DNA of 64,000 nt from Gammaproteobacteria bacterium (lineage in GTDB: Bacteria; Pseudomonadota; Gammaproteobacteria; Pseudomonadales; Pseudomonadaceae), in assembly GCA_903970465.1 (NCBI GenBank), contig CAJCIO010000031.1, positions 1-64,000 on the forward strand, in the 5' to 3' direction. The position numbers and the translations under genes are program-made. Shown here piece after piece: positions 26,885 through 37,243 of the stretch. The notes beneath the pieces were generated by a model. It saw nothing but the letters and a program-made list of their open reading frames with translations. It was not told the origin of the DNA and searched no databases. Each line of letters opens with the position of its first letter. Position 1 is the stretch's first letter.

Positions 26885-28747
26885 ATGGCCCTACTGCAGA
26901 TTGCCGAACCCGGCCAGAGTCCCCAACCGCACCAGCGTCGTCTGGCGGTCGGTATTGACCTGGGCACTACCAACTCGCTGGTCGCCGCATTGCGCAGTGG
27001 CCTGTCCGAACCGCTGGCTGACGCGCAGGGGCAGGTTATTCTGCCGTCCGCTGTGCGCTACCACGCCGATCGCGTCGAGGTCGGCGCCAGCGCCAAGGCC
27101 GCCGCCGCGCAAGATCCGTTGAACACCGTGATGTCGGTCAAGCGCCTGATGGGCCGCGGTCTGGCGGACGTCAAACAGCTGGGTGACCAGTTGCCTTACC
27201 GCTTTGTCGGCGGTGAATCGCACATGCCGTTCATCGAGACCGTGCAGGGCGCCAAGAGCCCGGTGGAAGTCTCCGCCGAGATCCTCAAGGTGCTGCGCCA
27301 GCGTGCCGAGGCGGCCTTGGGTGGCGAACTGGTCGGTGCGGTCATCACTGTGCCGGCGTACTTCGACGACGCTCAGCGTCAGGCCACCAAGGACGCTGCC
27401 AAGCTTGCCGGCCTCACCGTGCTGCGCCTGCTCAACGAGCCGACCGCCGCCGCCGTGGCCTATGGCCTGGATCAACACGCCGAAGGCCTGGTGGCCATCT
27501 ATGACCTGGGTGGCGGTACCTTCGATATTTCCATTCTGCGCCTGACCGGCGGCGTGTTCGAAGTCCTGGCTACCGGTGGTGACAGCGCCCTGGGTGGCGA
27601 TGATTTCGACCATGCCATTGCTGGCTGGATCATCGAGCAGACAGGTTTGTCAGCCGATCTCGATCCCGGCGTCCAGCGCTCGTTGCTGCAAGCCGCCTGT
27701 GCCGCCAAGGAAGCCCTGACCGATGTCGACAGCGTCGACGTCGCTTACGGTGACTGGCAGGCCGCTCTGACTCGCGAGCATTTCAATGGTCTGATCGAAA
27801 GCATGGTCGCACGCAGCCTCAAGGCGTGCCGACGTGCAGTGCGTGATTCCGGCATCGAGCTTGAAGACGTGGCGGCCGTGGTCATGGTGGGTGGCTCGAC
27901 GCGGGTGCCGCGAGTGCGTGAAGCGGTCGCCGAGGCCTTTGGTCGCCAGCCGCTGACCGAAATCGATCCGGATCAAGTGGTCGCCATCGGTGCCGCCATC
28001 CAGGCCGATACCCTGGCTGGCAACAAGCGAGACGGTGGCGAACTGTTGCTGCTTGACGTCATTCCGCTGTCCCTGGGGCTCGAGACCATGGGCGGGTTGA
28101 TGGAGAAGGTGATTCCGCGCAACACCACGATCCCGGTCGCCCGTGCTCAGGACTTCACTACTTACAAGGACGGCCAGTCGGCCATGATGATTCACGTGCT
28201 GCAAGGCGAGCGTGAATTGATCAGCGACTGCCGATCGCTGGCGCGCTTCGAATTGCGCGGCATTCCGGCCATGGTCGCCGGTGCGGCGAAAATTCGCGTG
28301 ACCTTCCAGGTCGATGCCGACGGCTTGCTCAGCGTTTCGGCGCGCGAGTTGGGTTCGGGCGTCGAAGCCAGCATCCAGGTCAAACCGTCCTACGGCCTGA
28401 CCGATGGCGAAATCGCCAAAATGCTCAAGGATTCTTTCCAGCACGCCAGCGACGACAAGGTCGCGCGCCAGGTGCGCGAGCATCAGGTCGACGCCGAGCG
28501 CCTGCTCGAGGCCGTGCAAGCCGCGCTGGACGTGGACGGCGAGCGGCTGCTCGATGAAGAAGAACGCATGGTCATTGGCCTGCAAATGGACGAGTTGCGC
28601 GCCCTGATAGGCAGCAACGATGGTTCGGCCATCGAACAGCAGACCAAGCTGCTGTCTCAGGTGACCGATGCCTTTGCCGCTCGTCGCATGAACAACGCCG
28701 TGAAAGACGCGCTGTCCGGGCGCAACCTGAATGAAATCGAGGAATAA
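26885..28747 (+). CDS. hscA: Fe-S protein assembly chaperone HscA
   Basis: A 620-residue Hsp70. The ATPase domain shows [15 protein letters not shown] near residues 22-36, [14 protein letters not shown] near 205 and [17 protein letters not shown] near 335. The substrate-binding domain begins [20 protein letters not shown]. HscA uses ATP to release the cluster from IscU. Forty-two bases after hscB. Confidence 0.97.
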   Translation: MALLQIAEPGQSPQPHQRRLAVGIDLGTTNSLVAALRSGLSEPLADAQGQVILPSAVRYHADRVEVGASAKAAAAQDPLNTVMSVKRLMGRGLADVKQLGDQLPYRFVGGESHMPFIETVQGAKSPVEVSAEILKVLRQRAEAALGGELVGAVITVPAYFDDAQRQATKDAAKLAGLTVLRLLNEPTAAAVAYGLDQHAEGLVAIYDLGGGTFDISILRLTGGVFEVLATGGDSALGGDDFDHAIAGWIIEQTGLSADLDPGVQRSLLQAACAAKEALTDVDSVDVAYGDWQAALTREHFNGLIESMVARSLKACRRAVRDSGIELEDVAAVVMVGGSTRVPRVREAVAEAFGRQPLTEIDPDQVVAIGAAIQADTLAGNKRDGGELLLLDVIPLSLGLETMGGLMEKVIPRNTTIPVARAQDFTTYKDGQSAMMIHVLQGERELISDCRSLARFELRGIPAMVAGAAKIRVTFQVDADGLLSVSARELGSGVEASIQVKPSYGLTDGEIAKMLKDSFQHASDDKVARQVREHQVDAERLLEAVQAALDVDGERLLDEEERMVIGLQMDELRALIGSNDGSAIEQQTKLLSQVTDAFAARRMNNAVKDALSGRNLNEIEE

Positions 28748-28750
28748 TTG

Positions 28751-29092
28751 ATGCCTAAGGTCACTTTTCTACCCCATGCCGAGCATTGTCCCGACGGCAT
28801 GGTCGTGGAAGCCGAAACCGGGCGATCGATCCTGGATGTAGCGCACGACCACCACATCGAGATCGAAAGCGCCTGCGGCGGTGTTAACGCCTGTACGACC
28901 TGCCATTGCGTGATCCAAAAGGGTTTTGATTCGCTGGAAGAGGCAGACGAGCTCGAGGAAGACTATCTTGATCGTGCATGGGGCCTCGAACCTACATCGC
29001 GTCTGAGCTGCCAGGCCAAGGTCGGTAGTGAGGACATCACCGTCAAGATTCCGAAATACTCGCTTAACCATGCTGCCGAAGCGCCGCACTGA
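28751..29092 (+). CDS. fdx: ISC-system [2Fe-2S] ferredoxin
   Basis: A 113-residue adrenodoxin-type ferredoxin that supplies electrons for cluster assembly. Cluster ligands are in CGGVNACTTCHC near residues 42-53 and in LSCQAKVG near 87. I use the ATG at 28751 (MPKVTFLP); a TTG one codon earlier is possible but less likely. It overlaps nothing and sits four bases after hscA. Confidence 0.97.
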   Translation: MPKVTFLPHAEHCPDGMVVEAETGRSILDVAHDHHIEIESACGGVNACTTCHCVIQKGFDSLEEADELEEDYLDRAWGLEPTSRLSCQAKVGSEDITVKIPKYSLNHAAEAPH

Positions 29093-29105
29093 TCGAGGGA
29101 ATGTA

Positions 29106-29306
29106 ATGAGTTACGGTTGGAATGATGTACAGCGGATCGCCGAAGAGCTTGCCGAGCAGCATCCAGGCGTCGATCCGTACTCGGTCAGCTTTCCAAGATT
29201 GCAGAAGCTGATCGAAGAGTTACCCGGGTTTGACAAGACTTCTGGCCGGGTCGGCGAGAAGGTGCTCGAGGCGGTTCAGCCGCTCTGGGCCGACGAAATA
29301 GACTGA
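29106..29306 (+). CDS. iscX: Fe-S cluster assembly protein IscX
   Basis: A 66-residue acidic protein (MSYGWNDVQRIAEELAEQHP, ending PLWADEID) of the IscX/YfhJ family, which binds IscS and iron and tunes cluster assembly. GAGGGAATGTA precedes the ATG. It is the last gene of the isc operon, followed by a hairpin at 29334-29361. Confidence 0.96.
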   Translation: MSYGWNDVQRIAEELAEQHPGVDPYSVSFPRLQKLIEELPGFDKTSGRVGEKVLEAVQPLWADEID

Positions 29307-29333
29307 TAGATTTGCAGGTTAGGCAATACCCAA

Positions 29334-29362
29334 GAACCCGCGTATAATTCGCGGGTTTAATT
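29334..29362 (+). terminator. isc operon terminator overlapping the ndk promoter
   Basis: AACCCGCG and TCGCGGGTT form the stem, followed by TAATTTTT. The loop is TATAAT (29343-29348), a perfect -10 element, so the same 29 bases probably end isc transcription and start ndk. TTAGGC 18 bases upstream is a poor -35, but the CG before TATAAT could act as an extended element. Confidence 0.65.
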
Positions 29363-29392
29363 TTTCGCAAAATCACGTTTCTGGAGTTTCAC

Positions 29393-29824
29393 ATGGCTGT
29401 TCAACGTACTTTCTCCATCATCAAGCCTGACGCCGTTGCAAAAAACGTAATCGGCGAGATCACCACTCGTTTCGAAAAAGCCGGCCTGCAAGTCGTCGCT
29501 TCGAAACTGAAGCAACTGTCCAAGGCCGAAGCTGAAGGCTTCTACGCTGAACACAGCGCTCGTGGCTTCTTCGGTGAACTGGTTGCGTTCATGATTTCCG
29601 GTCCGGTCGTCGTTCAGGTTCTGGAAGGCGAAAACGCCATCGCCAAAAACCGCGAGCTGATGGGCGCTACCAACCCTAAAGAAGCTGCTGCCGGTACCAT
29701 CCGCGCTGACTTCGCTGATTCCATCGACGCCAACGCTGTTCACGGTTCGGACTCCGAAGCCGCTGCTGCTCGCGAAATCGCTTATTTCTTCGCTGCTACT
29801 GAAGTAACCGCTCGTAAAGCCTGA
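29393..29824 (+). CDS. ndk: Nucleoside diphosphate kinase
   Basis: A 143-residue protein that moves phosphate from ATP to other nucleoside diphosphates. It starts [21 protein letters not shown]; the active-site His is in [16 protein letters not shown] near residue 117. CTGGAG lies nine bases before the ATG. The codon use is noticeably more biased than its neighbours, as expected for a highly expressed gene. Confidence 0.98.
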   Translation: MAVQRTFSIIKPDAVAKNVIGEITTRFEKAGLQVVASKLKQLSKAEAEGFYAEHSARGFFGELVAFMISGPVVVQVLEGENAIAKNRELMGATNPKEAAAGTIRADFADSIDANAVHGSDSEAAAAREIAYFFAATEVTARKA

Positions 29825-29847
29825 GGCTGCTGAGTGAGGGTGAATCC

Positions 29848-30996
29848 ATGACTGATATGACTGGCAAGACCAACCTGTTGGGGCTGACTCAACCGGAAAT
29901 GGAAAAGTTCTTCGACTCGATCGGGGAGAAGCGCTTTCGTGCCGGCCAGGTCATGAAATGGATTCACCATTTTGGCGTCGATGATTTCGATGCCATGAGC
30001 AACGTCAGCAAGGTCCTGCGCGAAAAGCTCAAGGCCTGTGCCGAGGTCCGCGGGCCGGAGGTGGTCAGTGAAGACATCTCTACCGATGGCACCCGTAAAT
30101 GGGTGGTCCGCGTGGCCTCTGGCAGCTGCGTCGAAACTGTCTACATCCCCCAGGGCAAGCGTGGCACCTTGTGTGTTTCGTCCCAGGCGGGCTGCGCGCT
30201 GGATTGCAGTTTCTGCTCCACGGGCAAACAAGGCTTCAACAGCAACCTCACCGCCGCCGAAGTCATCGGTCAGGTGTGGATTGCCAACAAATCCTTCGGC
30301 AGTGTCCCGGCGACCGTCGACCGTGCCATCACCAATGTGGTGATGATGGGCATGGGCGAGCCGCTGCTGAACTTCGACAACGTCGTTGCCGCCATGCATT
30401 TGATGATGGACGACTTCGGCTATGGCATCTCCAAGCGTCGGGTGACGCTGTCCACCTCCGGCGTGGTGCCGATGATCGATGAGCTCTCCAAGCACATCGA
30501 CGTCTCCCTGGCCCTGTCGCTGCACGCGCCTAACGACGCGCTGCGCAACCAACTGGTGCCGATCAACAAGAAATACCCGCTCAAGGTCCTGCTCGAGTCC
30601 TGCCAGCGCTACATGGCGACGCTGGGCGACAAGCGCTACCTGACCATCGAGTACACCCTGCTCAAGGACGTCAATGATCAGCTCGAACATGCGGTAGAAA
30701 TGGTCGAGCTGCTCAAGGACGTGCCGTGCAAGGTCAACCTGATCCCCTTCAACCCGTTCCCTCATTCGGGGTACGAGCGGCCGAGCAACAATGCCATCCG
30801 TCGCTTTCAGGATCATTTGCACCAGGCCGGTTTCAATGTCACCGTACGCACCACCCGTGGCGAAGACATCGACGCCGCATGCGGACAACTGGTCGGCCAG
30901 GTAATGGACCGCACTCGCCGTAGCGAACGCTACATTGCTGGACGCGAGTTGAGTGCCGACGCCCAAGCGCAGCTGATTGCCGTCGCTCGGAACTGA
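29848..30996 (+). CDS. rlmN: Dual-specificity 23S rRNA/tRNA (adenine-C2)-methyltransferase RlmN
   Basis: A 382-residue radical SAM enzyme. The cluster motif is C-x-x-x-C-x-x-C in [12 protein letters not shown], the radical SAM glycine-rich stretch is [15 protein letters not shown], and the methyl-carrying cysteine is in the C-terminal AACGQLVGQ. It methylates A2503 of 23S rRNA and A37 of some tRNAs. Placed 23 bases after ndk and 13 before pilF, in the conserved Pseudomonas order. Confidence 0.97.
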   Translation: MTDMTGKTNLLGLTQPEMEKFFDSIGEKRFRAGQVMKWIHHFGVDDFDAMSNVSKVLREKLKACAEVRGPEVVSEDISTDGTRKWVVRVASGSCVETVYIPQGKRGTLCVSSQAGCALDCSFCSTGKQGFNSNLTAAEVIGQVWIANKSFGSVPATVDRAITNVVMMGMGEPLLNFDNVVAAMHLMMDDFGYGISKRRVTLSTSGVVPMIDELSKHIDVSLALSLHAPNDALRNQLVPINKKYPLKVLLESCQRYMATLGDKRYLTIEYTLLKDVNDQLEHAVEMVELLKDVPCKVNLIPFNPFPHSGYERPSNNAIRRFQDHLHQAGFNVTVRTTRGEDIDAACGQLVGQVMDRTRRSERYIAGRELSADAQAQLIAVARN

Positions 30997-31009
30997 AGAG
31001 AGGAACTCC

Positions 31010-31771
31010 ATGTCCCTGCGCGCTGCGCTGTTGCTTGTCGTTGTCAGCCTGTTGGCCGGTTGCATAACCACCGGCAAAGTCAATCCCATGACTACCCAGA
31101 AGGGCCGCGACGAAGCACGCAGAGCTTATGTGCAACTGGGCATCGGTTACCTGCAGGAAGGCCAGACCGAGCGCGCCAAGGTGCCGTTGCGCAGTGCGCT
31201 CGAGTTGGATTCCAGCGATCCCGACGCCAATGCCGCGCTGGCGTTGGTGTTCCAGAGCGAGGGTGAGAGCGAGCTGGCGGAGACGCATTTTCGCAAGGCT
31301 ATCTCCAAAAGCGATGGCGATGCTCGGATCCTCAACAATTACGGCAGCTTCCTGTACGAGCAAAAGCGTTACAAGGACGCTTACGCAATGTTCCAGAAAG
31401 CCGCAGGCGATCCCCTGTATCCTGAGCGCTCGCGGGTGTTCGAGAACATCGGCCTGACCGCGCTGGCCCTGGGTAACCGCGCCGAGGCCGAAGAGAACCT
31501 GGCCAAGGCCCTGCGCCTTAACCCCGATCAACCCCGGGCGTTGCTGGAATTGGCAGAAATTTCATATGACACCCAGCAATATGTCCCTGCTCGCGGCTAC
31601 TATGAGCGGTTCACCCAGCTCAGTGAGCAAAACGCGCGCAGCCTGTTGTTGGGCATGCGTCTGGCGAAGATTTTCGATGACAAGGACAAAGCCGCGAGTT
31701 TTGCCCTGCAGTTGAGAAGACTCTACCCCGGTACCCCGGAATATCAGCAATACCTGTCGGAGCAAAGATGA
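31010..31771 (+). CDS. pilF: Type IV pilus biogenesis/stability lipoprotein PilF (PilW)
   Basis: A 253-residue lipoprotein with a signal peptide ending in the lipobox LLAGC (Cys about 19), so it sits in the outer membrane. The rest is six or so TPR repeats (LGIGYLQEGQTERAKVPLRS, ALVFQSEGESELAETHFRKA and others). PilF is needed for outer-membrane localisation of the PilQ secretin. AGAGAGGAACTCC precedes the ATG at 31010. Stop overlaps the rodZ start by four bases. Confidence 0.95.
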   Translation: MSLRAALLLVVVSLLAGCITTGKVNPMTTQKGRDEARRAYVQLGIGYLQEGQTERAKVPLRSALELDSSDPDANAALALVFQSEGESELAETHFRKAISKSDGDARILNNYGSFLYEQKRYKDAYAMFQKAAGDPLYPERSRVFENIGLTALALGNRAEAEENLAKALRLNPDQPRALLELAEISYDTQQYVPARGYYERFTQLSEQNARSLLLGMRLAKIFDDKDKAASFALQLRRLYPGTPEYQQYLSEQR

Positions 31772-32832
31772 AAGCGGCGCATCCCGAAGTTGTAGCAGGC
31801 ACTTTCGCCCCTCCCGGCGAAGTCTTGCGTCAGGCCCGTGAAGACAAGGGCTGGTCGCAAAACGATGTGGCAGGCAGGCTGAACCTGACGGTGTCCTCCC
31901 TCAACAACCTTGAAACCGGCGCCTTCGACAAGCTGCCGGGCCATACGTTTGCCCGTGGTTATATCCGTGCCTATGCCAAGTTGCTGGGCATGGACCAGAC
32001 CCCACTGGTGCAGGCATTCGACCAGGCCACCGGTACCAACGCCCAGGGCAGCAACGTCCATGGCCTGGGTCGTATCGAAGAGCCCGTGCGCCTGTCGCAC
32101 AACATTCTGCGCATCGTCAGCCTGTTGCTGCTGATTCTAGTGATCGGCGGCGGTTTTCTCTGGTGGCAGGATCAAGCCGGTCAGCGCGGCAAGGACCAGA
32201 GCGCCGCGGCGATCGATCATGTTGAAGTCGAAGGCGCCGATGGCACCACCCGCGTCCACCCGATCGACGAACCGGAAGCTCAGGCCGCTACGCCGACCGC
32301 CACGCCCGGCCAGCCAAACAGCCTGACATTGCCGCAAGGTGTACCACCGGTCGATCCGGCCACCACCGGTACGCCGGCCTCGCCAGCCAGTCAGGCAGCC
32401 GCCGCACCAGCGAACCCGGCCGCAGGTTCGACACTGCCGCTCAATCCGGCCACGCATGCGCCCGGAACCGCCACTGCACCGTCCGCTACTGCCGCGACCA
32501 ATCCGGCATCGACTACTCATGTGCCGCCTGCCAATACCCCGTTCGCGCCATCGACCCCGGTCGCACCGGCTGCCGAGGCACCGGTGGCAGGAGCAGGGCA
32601 GGTCAATATTCAATTCGTGGCCGACTGCTGGACGCAAGTCACCGACGGCACCGGCAAGGTGCTGGTCAGCGGCCTCAAACGCACGGGCGATACCGTCGAC
32701 CTGAGCGGCAAGCCGCCGTTCGCCGTGCGTCTGGGCTTCGCCAAAGGCGCGCAGATCACGTACAACGGCGAGGCTGTGGACGTCGCCAAATACACCTCCG
32801 GGCAAACTGCACGCCTGAAACTGGGGCAATAA
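31768..32832 (+). CDS. rodZ: Cytoskeleton protein RodZ
   Basis: A 354-residue bitopic membrane protein. The N-terminal HTH (residues 15-80: LRQAREDKGWSQNDVAGRLN) binds MreB rather than DNA. A membrane segment lies at about 113-132 (IVSLLLLILVIGGGFLW), then a long Pro/Ala/Thr-rich linker, and a C-terminal beta domain (DUF4115, VQFVADCWTQ-like NIQFVADCWTQVTDGTGKV). It links MreB to the wall synthesis machinery. Coupled to pilF and directly before ispG. Confidence 0.95.
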   Translation: MKAAHPEVVAGTFAPPGEVLRQAREDKGWSQNDVAGRLNLTVSSLNNLETGAFDKLPGHTFARGYIRAYAKLLGMDQTPLVQAFDQATGTNAQGSNVHGLGRIEEPVRLSHNILRIVSLLLLILVIGGGFLWWQDQAGQRGKDQSAAAIDHVEVEGADGTTRVHPIDEPEAQAATPTATPGQPNSLTLPQGVPPVDPATTGTPASPASQAAAAPANPAAGSTLPLNPATHAPGTATAPSATAATNPASTTHVPPANTPFAPSTPVAPAAEAPVAGAGQVNIQFVADCWTQVTDGTGKVLVSGLKRTGDTVDLSGKPPFAVRLGFAKGAQITYNGEAVDVAKYTSGQTARLKLGQ

Positions 32833-32835
32833 ATC

Positions 32836-33945
32836 ATGCACGGCGAATCACCTATCAAGCGTCGCGTGTCTCGTAAAATCTGGGTTGGCTCGGTTCCGGT
32901 CGGTGGCGATGCGCCCATTGCCGTCCAGAGCATGACCAACACCGATACCAACGATGTCGCCGCCACCGTTGCGCAAGTCCAACGGCTGCATGACGCCGGC
33001 GCCGACATCGTGCGCATCTCGGTACCTGATATGGACGCAGCGGAGGCCTTCGGGCGTATCAAGCTGCTGACCTCGGTGCCGCTGGTGGCGGATATCCACT
33101 TCGATTACAAGATCGCCTTGCGCGTCGCCGAACTGGGCGTCGACTGCCTGCGCATCAACCCCGGCAACATCGGCCGTGAAGACCGCGTGCGTGCCGTGGT
33201 CGATGCGGCCCGTGACCGTGGTATCCCGATCCGTATCGGCGTCAACGCCGGCTCGCTGGAAAAGGACCTGCAAAAGAAATACGGCGAGCCAACGCCCGAA
33301 GCGTTGGTCGAGTCCGCACTGCGCCATGTCGAACATCTGGCGCGCCTGGACTTCCAGGACTTCAAGGTCAGCGTCAAGGCTTCCGATGTGTTCATGGCCG
33401 TCGACGCCTACCGCCTGCTGGCCAAGCAGATCAGCCAGCCGTTGCACCTGGGCATCACCGAAGCCGGTGGTTTGCGTTCAGGCACGGTGAAATCTGCCGT
33501 CGGCCTCGGTATGCTGCTGGCCGACGGGATCGGCGATACTATCCGCATCTCGCTTGCGGCGGACCCGGTGGAGGAGGTCAAGGTTGGTTTCGACATTCTC
33601 AAGTCTCTGCGCCTGCGCTCGCGTGGCATCAACTTTATCGCCTGCCCGAGCTGCTCGCGGCAGAACTTCGACGTGGTCAAGACCATGAACGAGCTCGAGG
33701 GCCGCCTCGAAGACCTGCTGGTGCCGTTGGATGTCGCGGTCATCGGTTGCGTCGTCAACGGCCCGGGTGAAGCCAAGGAAGCCCACGTGGGGTTGACCGG
33801 CGGCACGCCCAACCTGATTTACATCGACGGCAAGCCGTCGCAGAAGTTGACCAACGACAACCTGGTCGATGAGCTGGAACGGCTCATTCGCCAGAGGGCG
33901 GCCGAAAAGGTCAAAGCCGATGCCGCGCTGATCTTGCGCAGCTGA
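32836..33945 (+). CDS. ispG: (E)-4-hydroxy-3-methylbut-2-enyl-diphosphate synthase
   Basis: A 369-residue enzyme of the MEP isoprenoid pathway that reduces MEcPP to HMBPP. The TIM-barrel part has VQSMTNTDT and [13 protein letters not shown]; the [4Fe-4S] cysteines are in IACPSCSRQ near 266-269 and [13 protein letters not shown] near 305. It depends on the Fe-S proteins made upstream. Three bases after rodZ. Confidence 0.97.
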   Translation: MHGESPIKRRVSRKIWVGSVPVGGDAPIAVQSMTNTDTNDVAATVAQVQRLHDAGADIVRISVPDMDAAEAFGRIKLLTSVPLVADIHFDYKIALRVAELGVDCLRINPGNIGREDRVRAVVDAARDRGIPIRIGVNAGSLEKDLQKKYGEPTPEALVESALRHVEHLARLDFQDFKVSVKASDVFMAVDAYRLLAKQISQPLHLGITEAGGLRSGTVKSAVGLGMLLADGIGDTIRISLAADPVEEVKVGFDILKSLRLRSRGINFIACPSCSRQNFDVVKTMNELEGRLEDLLVPLDVAVIGCVVNGPGEAKEAHVGLTGGTPNLIYIDGKPSQKLTNDNLVDELERLIRQRAAEKVKADAALILRS

Positions 33946-33980
33946 TCGGGCCTGTTGATACGTATCGCTAAGGATTTTTT

Positions 33981-35270
33981 GTGAGTAAGTCTCTGCAAGC
34001 CATTCGTGGCATGAACGACATCCTGCCCGAGCAGACGCCGCTGTGGCGCTACTTCGAAGGCACCGTGGCCGGTTTGCTGGACAACTACGGCTATCGGCAG
34101 ATTCGCATGCCGATCGTCGAGTTCACCGAGCTGTTCAAGCGCTCCATCGGCGAAGTCACCGACATCGTCGAAAAAGAGATGTACACCTTCGAAGACCGCA
34201 ACGGTGATTCCCTCACTCTGCGCCCAGAAGGCACCGCCGCCTGCGTGCGTGCGGCGCTGGAGCACGGCATCACCGGTGGTGGCCAAGTGCAGAAACTCTG
34301 GTACATCGGCCCGATGTTCCGTCACGAGCGTCCGCAGAAAGGCCGCTATCGCCAGTTCCACCAGATCGGCCTGGAGGTGTTCAACCTCGAGGGTCCGGAC
34401 ATCGACGCCGAGCTGATCATCCTTACCTGGCGCCTATGGGCTGCGCTGGGTATTCGTGACGCCGTGACCCTTGAGCTCAACAGCCTGGGCACGAGCGAGT
34501 CCCGTGGTCGCTATCGCGAAGCGCTGGTGGAGTTTCTCACCGCGCGCCTGGACCAGCTCGACGAAGACAGCCAGCGCCGTCTGAAGACCAACCCGCTGCG
34601 CGTGCTCGACACCAAGGACGCCAATACTCAGGCGGCCTTGGTCGGTGCGCCGCAATTGGCGGACTACCTGGATGACGATTCGCGTACGCACTTCGAGGGC
34701 CTCAAGGCGCGTCTCGATGCGGTGGGCATTCCCTACGTGATCAATCCCAAGCTGGTGCGTGGCCTCGATTACTACAGCAAGACCGTGTTCGAATGGGTCA
34801 CCGACAAGCTCGGCTCCCAGGGGACCGTCTGCGCCGGGGGGCGTTATGATGGTCTGGTCGAGCAGATGGGCGGCAAGCCGACCCCGGGGGTAGGTTTTGC
34901 CATGGGTATCGAGCGTCTGATCCTGCTGCTCGAAACCCTCGACAAGGTGCCGGAGTCCATCGCCCGTCAGGTCGATGTCTACCTCTGTGCCTTTGGTGAA
35001 GCGGCCGAACTGGCCGGGCTGGCGATCAGCGAGCGTCTGCGTGATGCCTTGCCGTCGCTGCGCCTGCAGGTGAATGCCGGTGCCGGCAGCTTCAAGAGCC
35101 AGTTCAAAAAGGCCGACAAGAGTGGCGCCCTCTACGCGCTGATTCTGGGTGACGACGAGATGGCTGCGCAGACCGTTGGCGTCAAGCCGCTGCGTGGCCA
35201 GGGCGAACAACAAAACATTGCCTGGGATGCTCTCGCCGAGCATCTGGCGACTCACGTCGTCCAGGGTTGA
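33981..35270 (+). CDS. hisS: Histidyl-tRNA synthetase
   Basis: A 429-residue class II synthetase starting at GTG (AAGGATTTTTT upstream). Motif 2 region [19 protein letters not shown], the histidine loops [15 protein letters not shown] and [14 protein letters not shown], and motif 3 [10 protein letters not shown] are all present, followed by the anticodon-binding domain. No missing residues are seen. Confidence 0.98.
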   Translation: MSKSLQAIRGMNDILPEQTPLWRYFEGTVAGLLDNYGYRQIRMPIVEFTELFKRSIGEVTDIVEKEMYTFEDRNGDSLTLRPEGTAACVRAALEHGITGGGQVQKLWYIGPMFRHERPQKGRYRQFHQIGLEVFNLEGPDIDAELIILTWRLWAALGIRDAVTLELNSLGTSESRGRYREALVEFLTARLDQLDEDSQRRLKTNPLRVLDTKDANTQAALVGAPQLADYLDDDSRTHFEGLKARLDAVGIPYVINPKLVRGLDYYSKTVFEWVTDKLGSQGTVCAGGRYDGLVEQMGGKPTPGVGFAMGIERLILLLETLDKVPESIARQVDVYLCAFGEAAELAGLAISERLRDALPSLRLQVNAGAGSFKSQFKKADKSGALYALILGDDEMAAQTVGVKPLRGQGEQQNIAWDALAEHLATHVVQG

Positions 35271-35311
35271 AGCTGGTTCAACAGCCGAATTTGCGAAATA
35301 GGAGTATTGGG

Positions 35312-35953
35312 GTGTCAGGTACTGAAGATGAACAGCTCACCGAGTTGAAAGACTGGTGGCAGCGTAATGGCAAACCCTTGGTCACCGGCGGCCTGTTGGC
35401 ACTGGTGGTGGTATTCGGTTGGCAGGCCTGGCACAAGTACCAGACCAATCAGGCCCAGGGTGCTTCGAATCTGTATCAGCAACTGCTGGAAACCACGCTG
35501 AACCCGAGCGGCAAGCCAGACACTGCCCAGGTCGCCGACCTGGCCAACAAGCTCAAGACCGACTTTGGCGGCACGGCGTATGCCCAGTACGGCAGTCTGT
35601 TCGTCGCCAAAGTGGCGGTGGATAACAACAAGCTCGACGACGCTGCAGCTGAGCTGCGCGCCATCGTCGACAAGCCGTTCAACCCGACCTTGGGCGAAGT
35701 CGCTCGCCAGCGCCTGGCTCAGGTGCTGGGTGCGCAGAACAAGCCCGCGGATGGCCTGAAGCTGCTCGACGGCGATGCCGACAAGTCGTTCCTGGCTGCC
35801 CGTGAAGAACTGCGCGGCGACCTGCTGGTTCAGCTGGGTCGTGGCGATGAAGCGTTTACTGCCTATCAGAAGGCCAAGGCTGCACTGTCTGACGACGCTG
35901 CGGTCGGTAGCCTGCAAATCAAGCTGGACGACCTGGCCAAAGGGGATGCGTGA
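35312..35953 (+). CDS. yfgM: YfgM family protein, ancillary SecYEG translocon subunit
   Basis: A 213-residue protein starting at GTG with AGGAG seven bases upstream. A short cytoplasmic segment (TEDEQLTELKDWWQRNGK) precedes one membrane helix (LVTGGLLALVVVFGWQAW, about 24-41) and a periplasmic TPR domain (TAYAQYGSLFVAKVAV and following repeats). YfgM binds the Sec translocon and PpiD in E. coli. It overlaps or abuts bamB, the conserved pair. Confidence 0.93.
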   Translation: MSGTEDEQLTELKDWWQRNGKPLVTGGLLALVVVFGWQAWHKYQTNQAQGASNLYQQLLETTLNPSGKPDTAQVADLANKLKTDFGGTAYAQYGSLFVAKVAVDNNKLDDAAAELRAIVDKPFNPTLGEVARQRLAQVLGAQNKPADGLKLLDGDADKSFLAAREELRGDLLVQLGRGDEAFTAYQKAKAALSDDAAVGSLQIKLDDLAKGDA

Positions 35954-37100
35954 CGTGATTCGTTGGAAACATGCAGCATTGCTGGCTCTGGCCATTTTGG
36001 CCGCGGGTTGCAGCAGCAACAGCAAAAAAGAACTGCCACCGGCCGAACTCACCGATTTCAAAGAAGAAGTCGTGTTGCAGAAGCAGTGGAGCACGTCGAT
36101 TGGTGACGGCCAGGGTGAAACCTACAACATGCTGGTCCCAGCGGTTGATGGCGGTACCATTTATGCCGCCGACGTGAATGGCGAAGTCTTCTCGCTGAAC
36201 CGCGCAACCGGCGACGTGAACTGGAAGAAGAAGCTCAAGCTGCCGGTCTCCGGGGCTGTGGGTGTAGGCTCCGGGTTGGTCATGATCGGTACCATCGCCG
36301 GTGAAGTGATCGCGCTCGACGCCAGCAATGGTGAAGAGAAGTGGCGCGCTCGCGTGTCCAGCGAAGTGCTCGCGCCGCCTGCCAACAACGGTGATCTGGT
36401 CGTTGTGCAGACCCAGGACGACAAAGTCTTCGGTATCGACGCGGCCACCGGCACCCAGCGCTGGATGTACGACAGCACTCCGGCGGTCCTGACCCTGCGT
36501 GGTACGGGTGCTCCGCTGGTGACCAGCCGCCTGGCAATTGCGGGCTTGTCCAACGGCAAGGTCGTTGGCCTGGATACCCAGAACGGCGTGCCGGTCTGGG
36601 AAACCCCGGTCGCCGTGCCCCAGGGTCGCTCGGAGCTCGAGCGTGTGGTCGACATCGATGGCGGCTTGCTGCTGTCGGGCAGCACCCTGTACGTGACCAG
36701 TTATCAGGGGCGCATGGCCGGCCTCGATCTGGACTCCGGGCGTATCCTTTGGCAGCGTGACGCATCGAGCTATGCCGGTGTCGCCGAGGGTTTCGGTAAC
36801 GTCTATGTGGCACTGGCCAGCGGTACCGTCGAAGGTGTCGACGAGCGCAGCACCACGGCGTTGTGGAGCAACGACAAACTGGCTCGCCGCCAGCTGTCGG
36901 CCCCCGAAGTGTTCTCCAGCTACGTGGCGGTAGGCGACATGGAAGGTTATCTGCACCTGCTGAGCCAGGTCGACGGGCGTTTCGTCGGCCGTATCCGTAT
37001 CGACAGTGACGGCCTGCGCGCGCGTCCGCTGGTGGTCGGCGATACAATCTACGTGTTTGGTAACAGCGGCAAGCTCGAGGCGCTGACTATCAAGCAGTAA
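35946..37100 (+). CDS. bamB: Outer membrane protein assembly factor BamB
   Basis: A 384-residue lipoprotein with lipobox LAAGC (Cys about 25) and an eight-bladed beta-propeller of PQQ-like repeats (for example VYALDAGNGE-like VFSLNRATGDVNWKKKL, VIALDASNGEEKWRARV, VFGIDAATGTQRWMY). BamB assists BamA in inserting beta-barrel proteins. The start is uncertain: ATG at 35946 overlaps the yfgM stop; a GTG at 35955 has a better-spaced AGGGG. Both keep the signal peptide. Confidence 0.95.
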   Translation: MRDVIRWKHAALLALAILAAGCSSNSKKELPPAELTDFKEEVVLQKQWSTSIGDGQGETYNMLVPAVDGGTIYAADVNGEVFSLNRATGDVNWKKKLKLPVSGAVGVGSGLVMIGTIAGEVIALDASNGEEKWRARVSSEVLAPPANNGDLVVVQTQDDKVFGIDAATGTQRWMYDSTPAVLTLRGTGAPLVTSRLAIAGLSNGKVVGLDTQNGVPVWETPVAVPQGRSELERVVDIDGGLLLSGSTLYVTSYQGRMAGLDLDSGRILWQRDASSYAGVAEGFGNVYVALASGTVEGVDERSTTALWSNDKLARRQLSAPEVFSSYVAVGDMEGYLHLLSQVDGRFVGRIRIDSDGLRARPLVVGDTIYVFGNSGKLEALTIKQ

Positions 37101-37112
37101 GTTGCGTCTATG

Positions 37113-37214
37113 CTTGAGGTCAAGGTATGGCCTCAAGGAGCCCCATTCATGGGGGCTTGCGGCACCTACCGTGCCGCTCCGAATTCCGGCCGCTGCCCTG
37201 CAGCGGCTTTTGTA
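37113..37214 (+). terminator. Run of four hairpins between bamB and der, the last terminator-like
   Basis: In order: CTTGAGG with CCTCAAG; AGCCCC with GGGGCT (37139-37157); GCGGCAC with GTGCCGC (37159-37177); GCCGCTG with CAGCGGC (37189-37207) followed by TTTT. The last is a plausible weak terminator. Together they occupy almost the whole 143-bp gap. Confidence 0.6.
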
Positions 37215-37243
37215 TTTTCTGAATTAACGAAGTGGAGAGCCGC

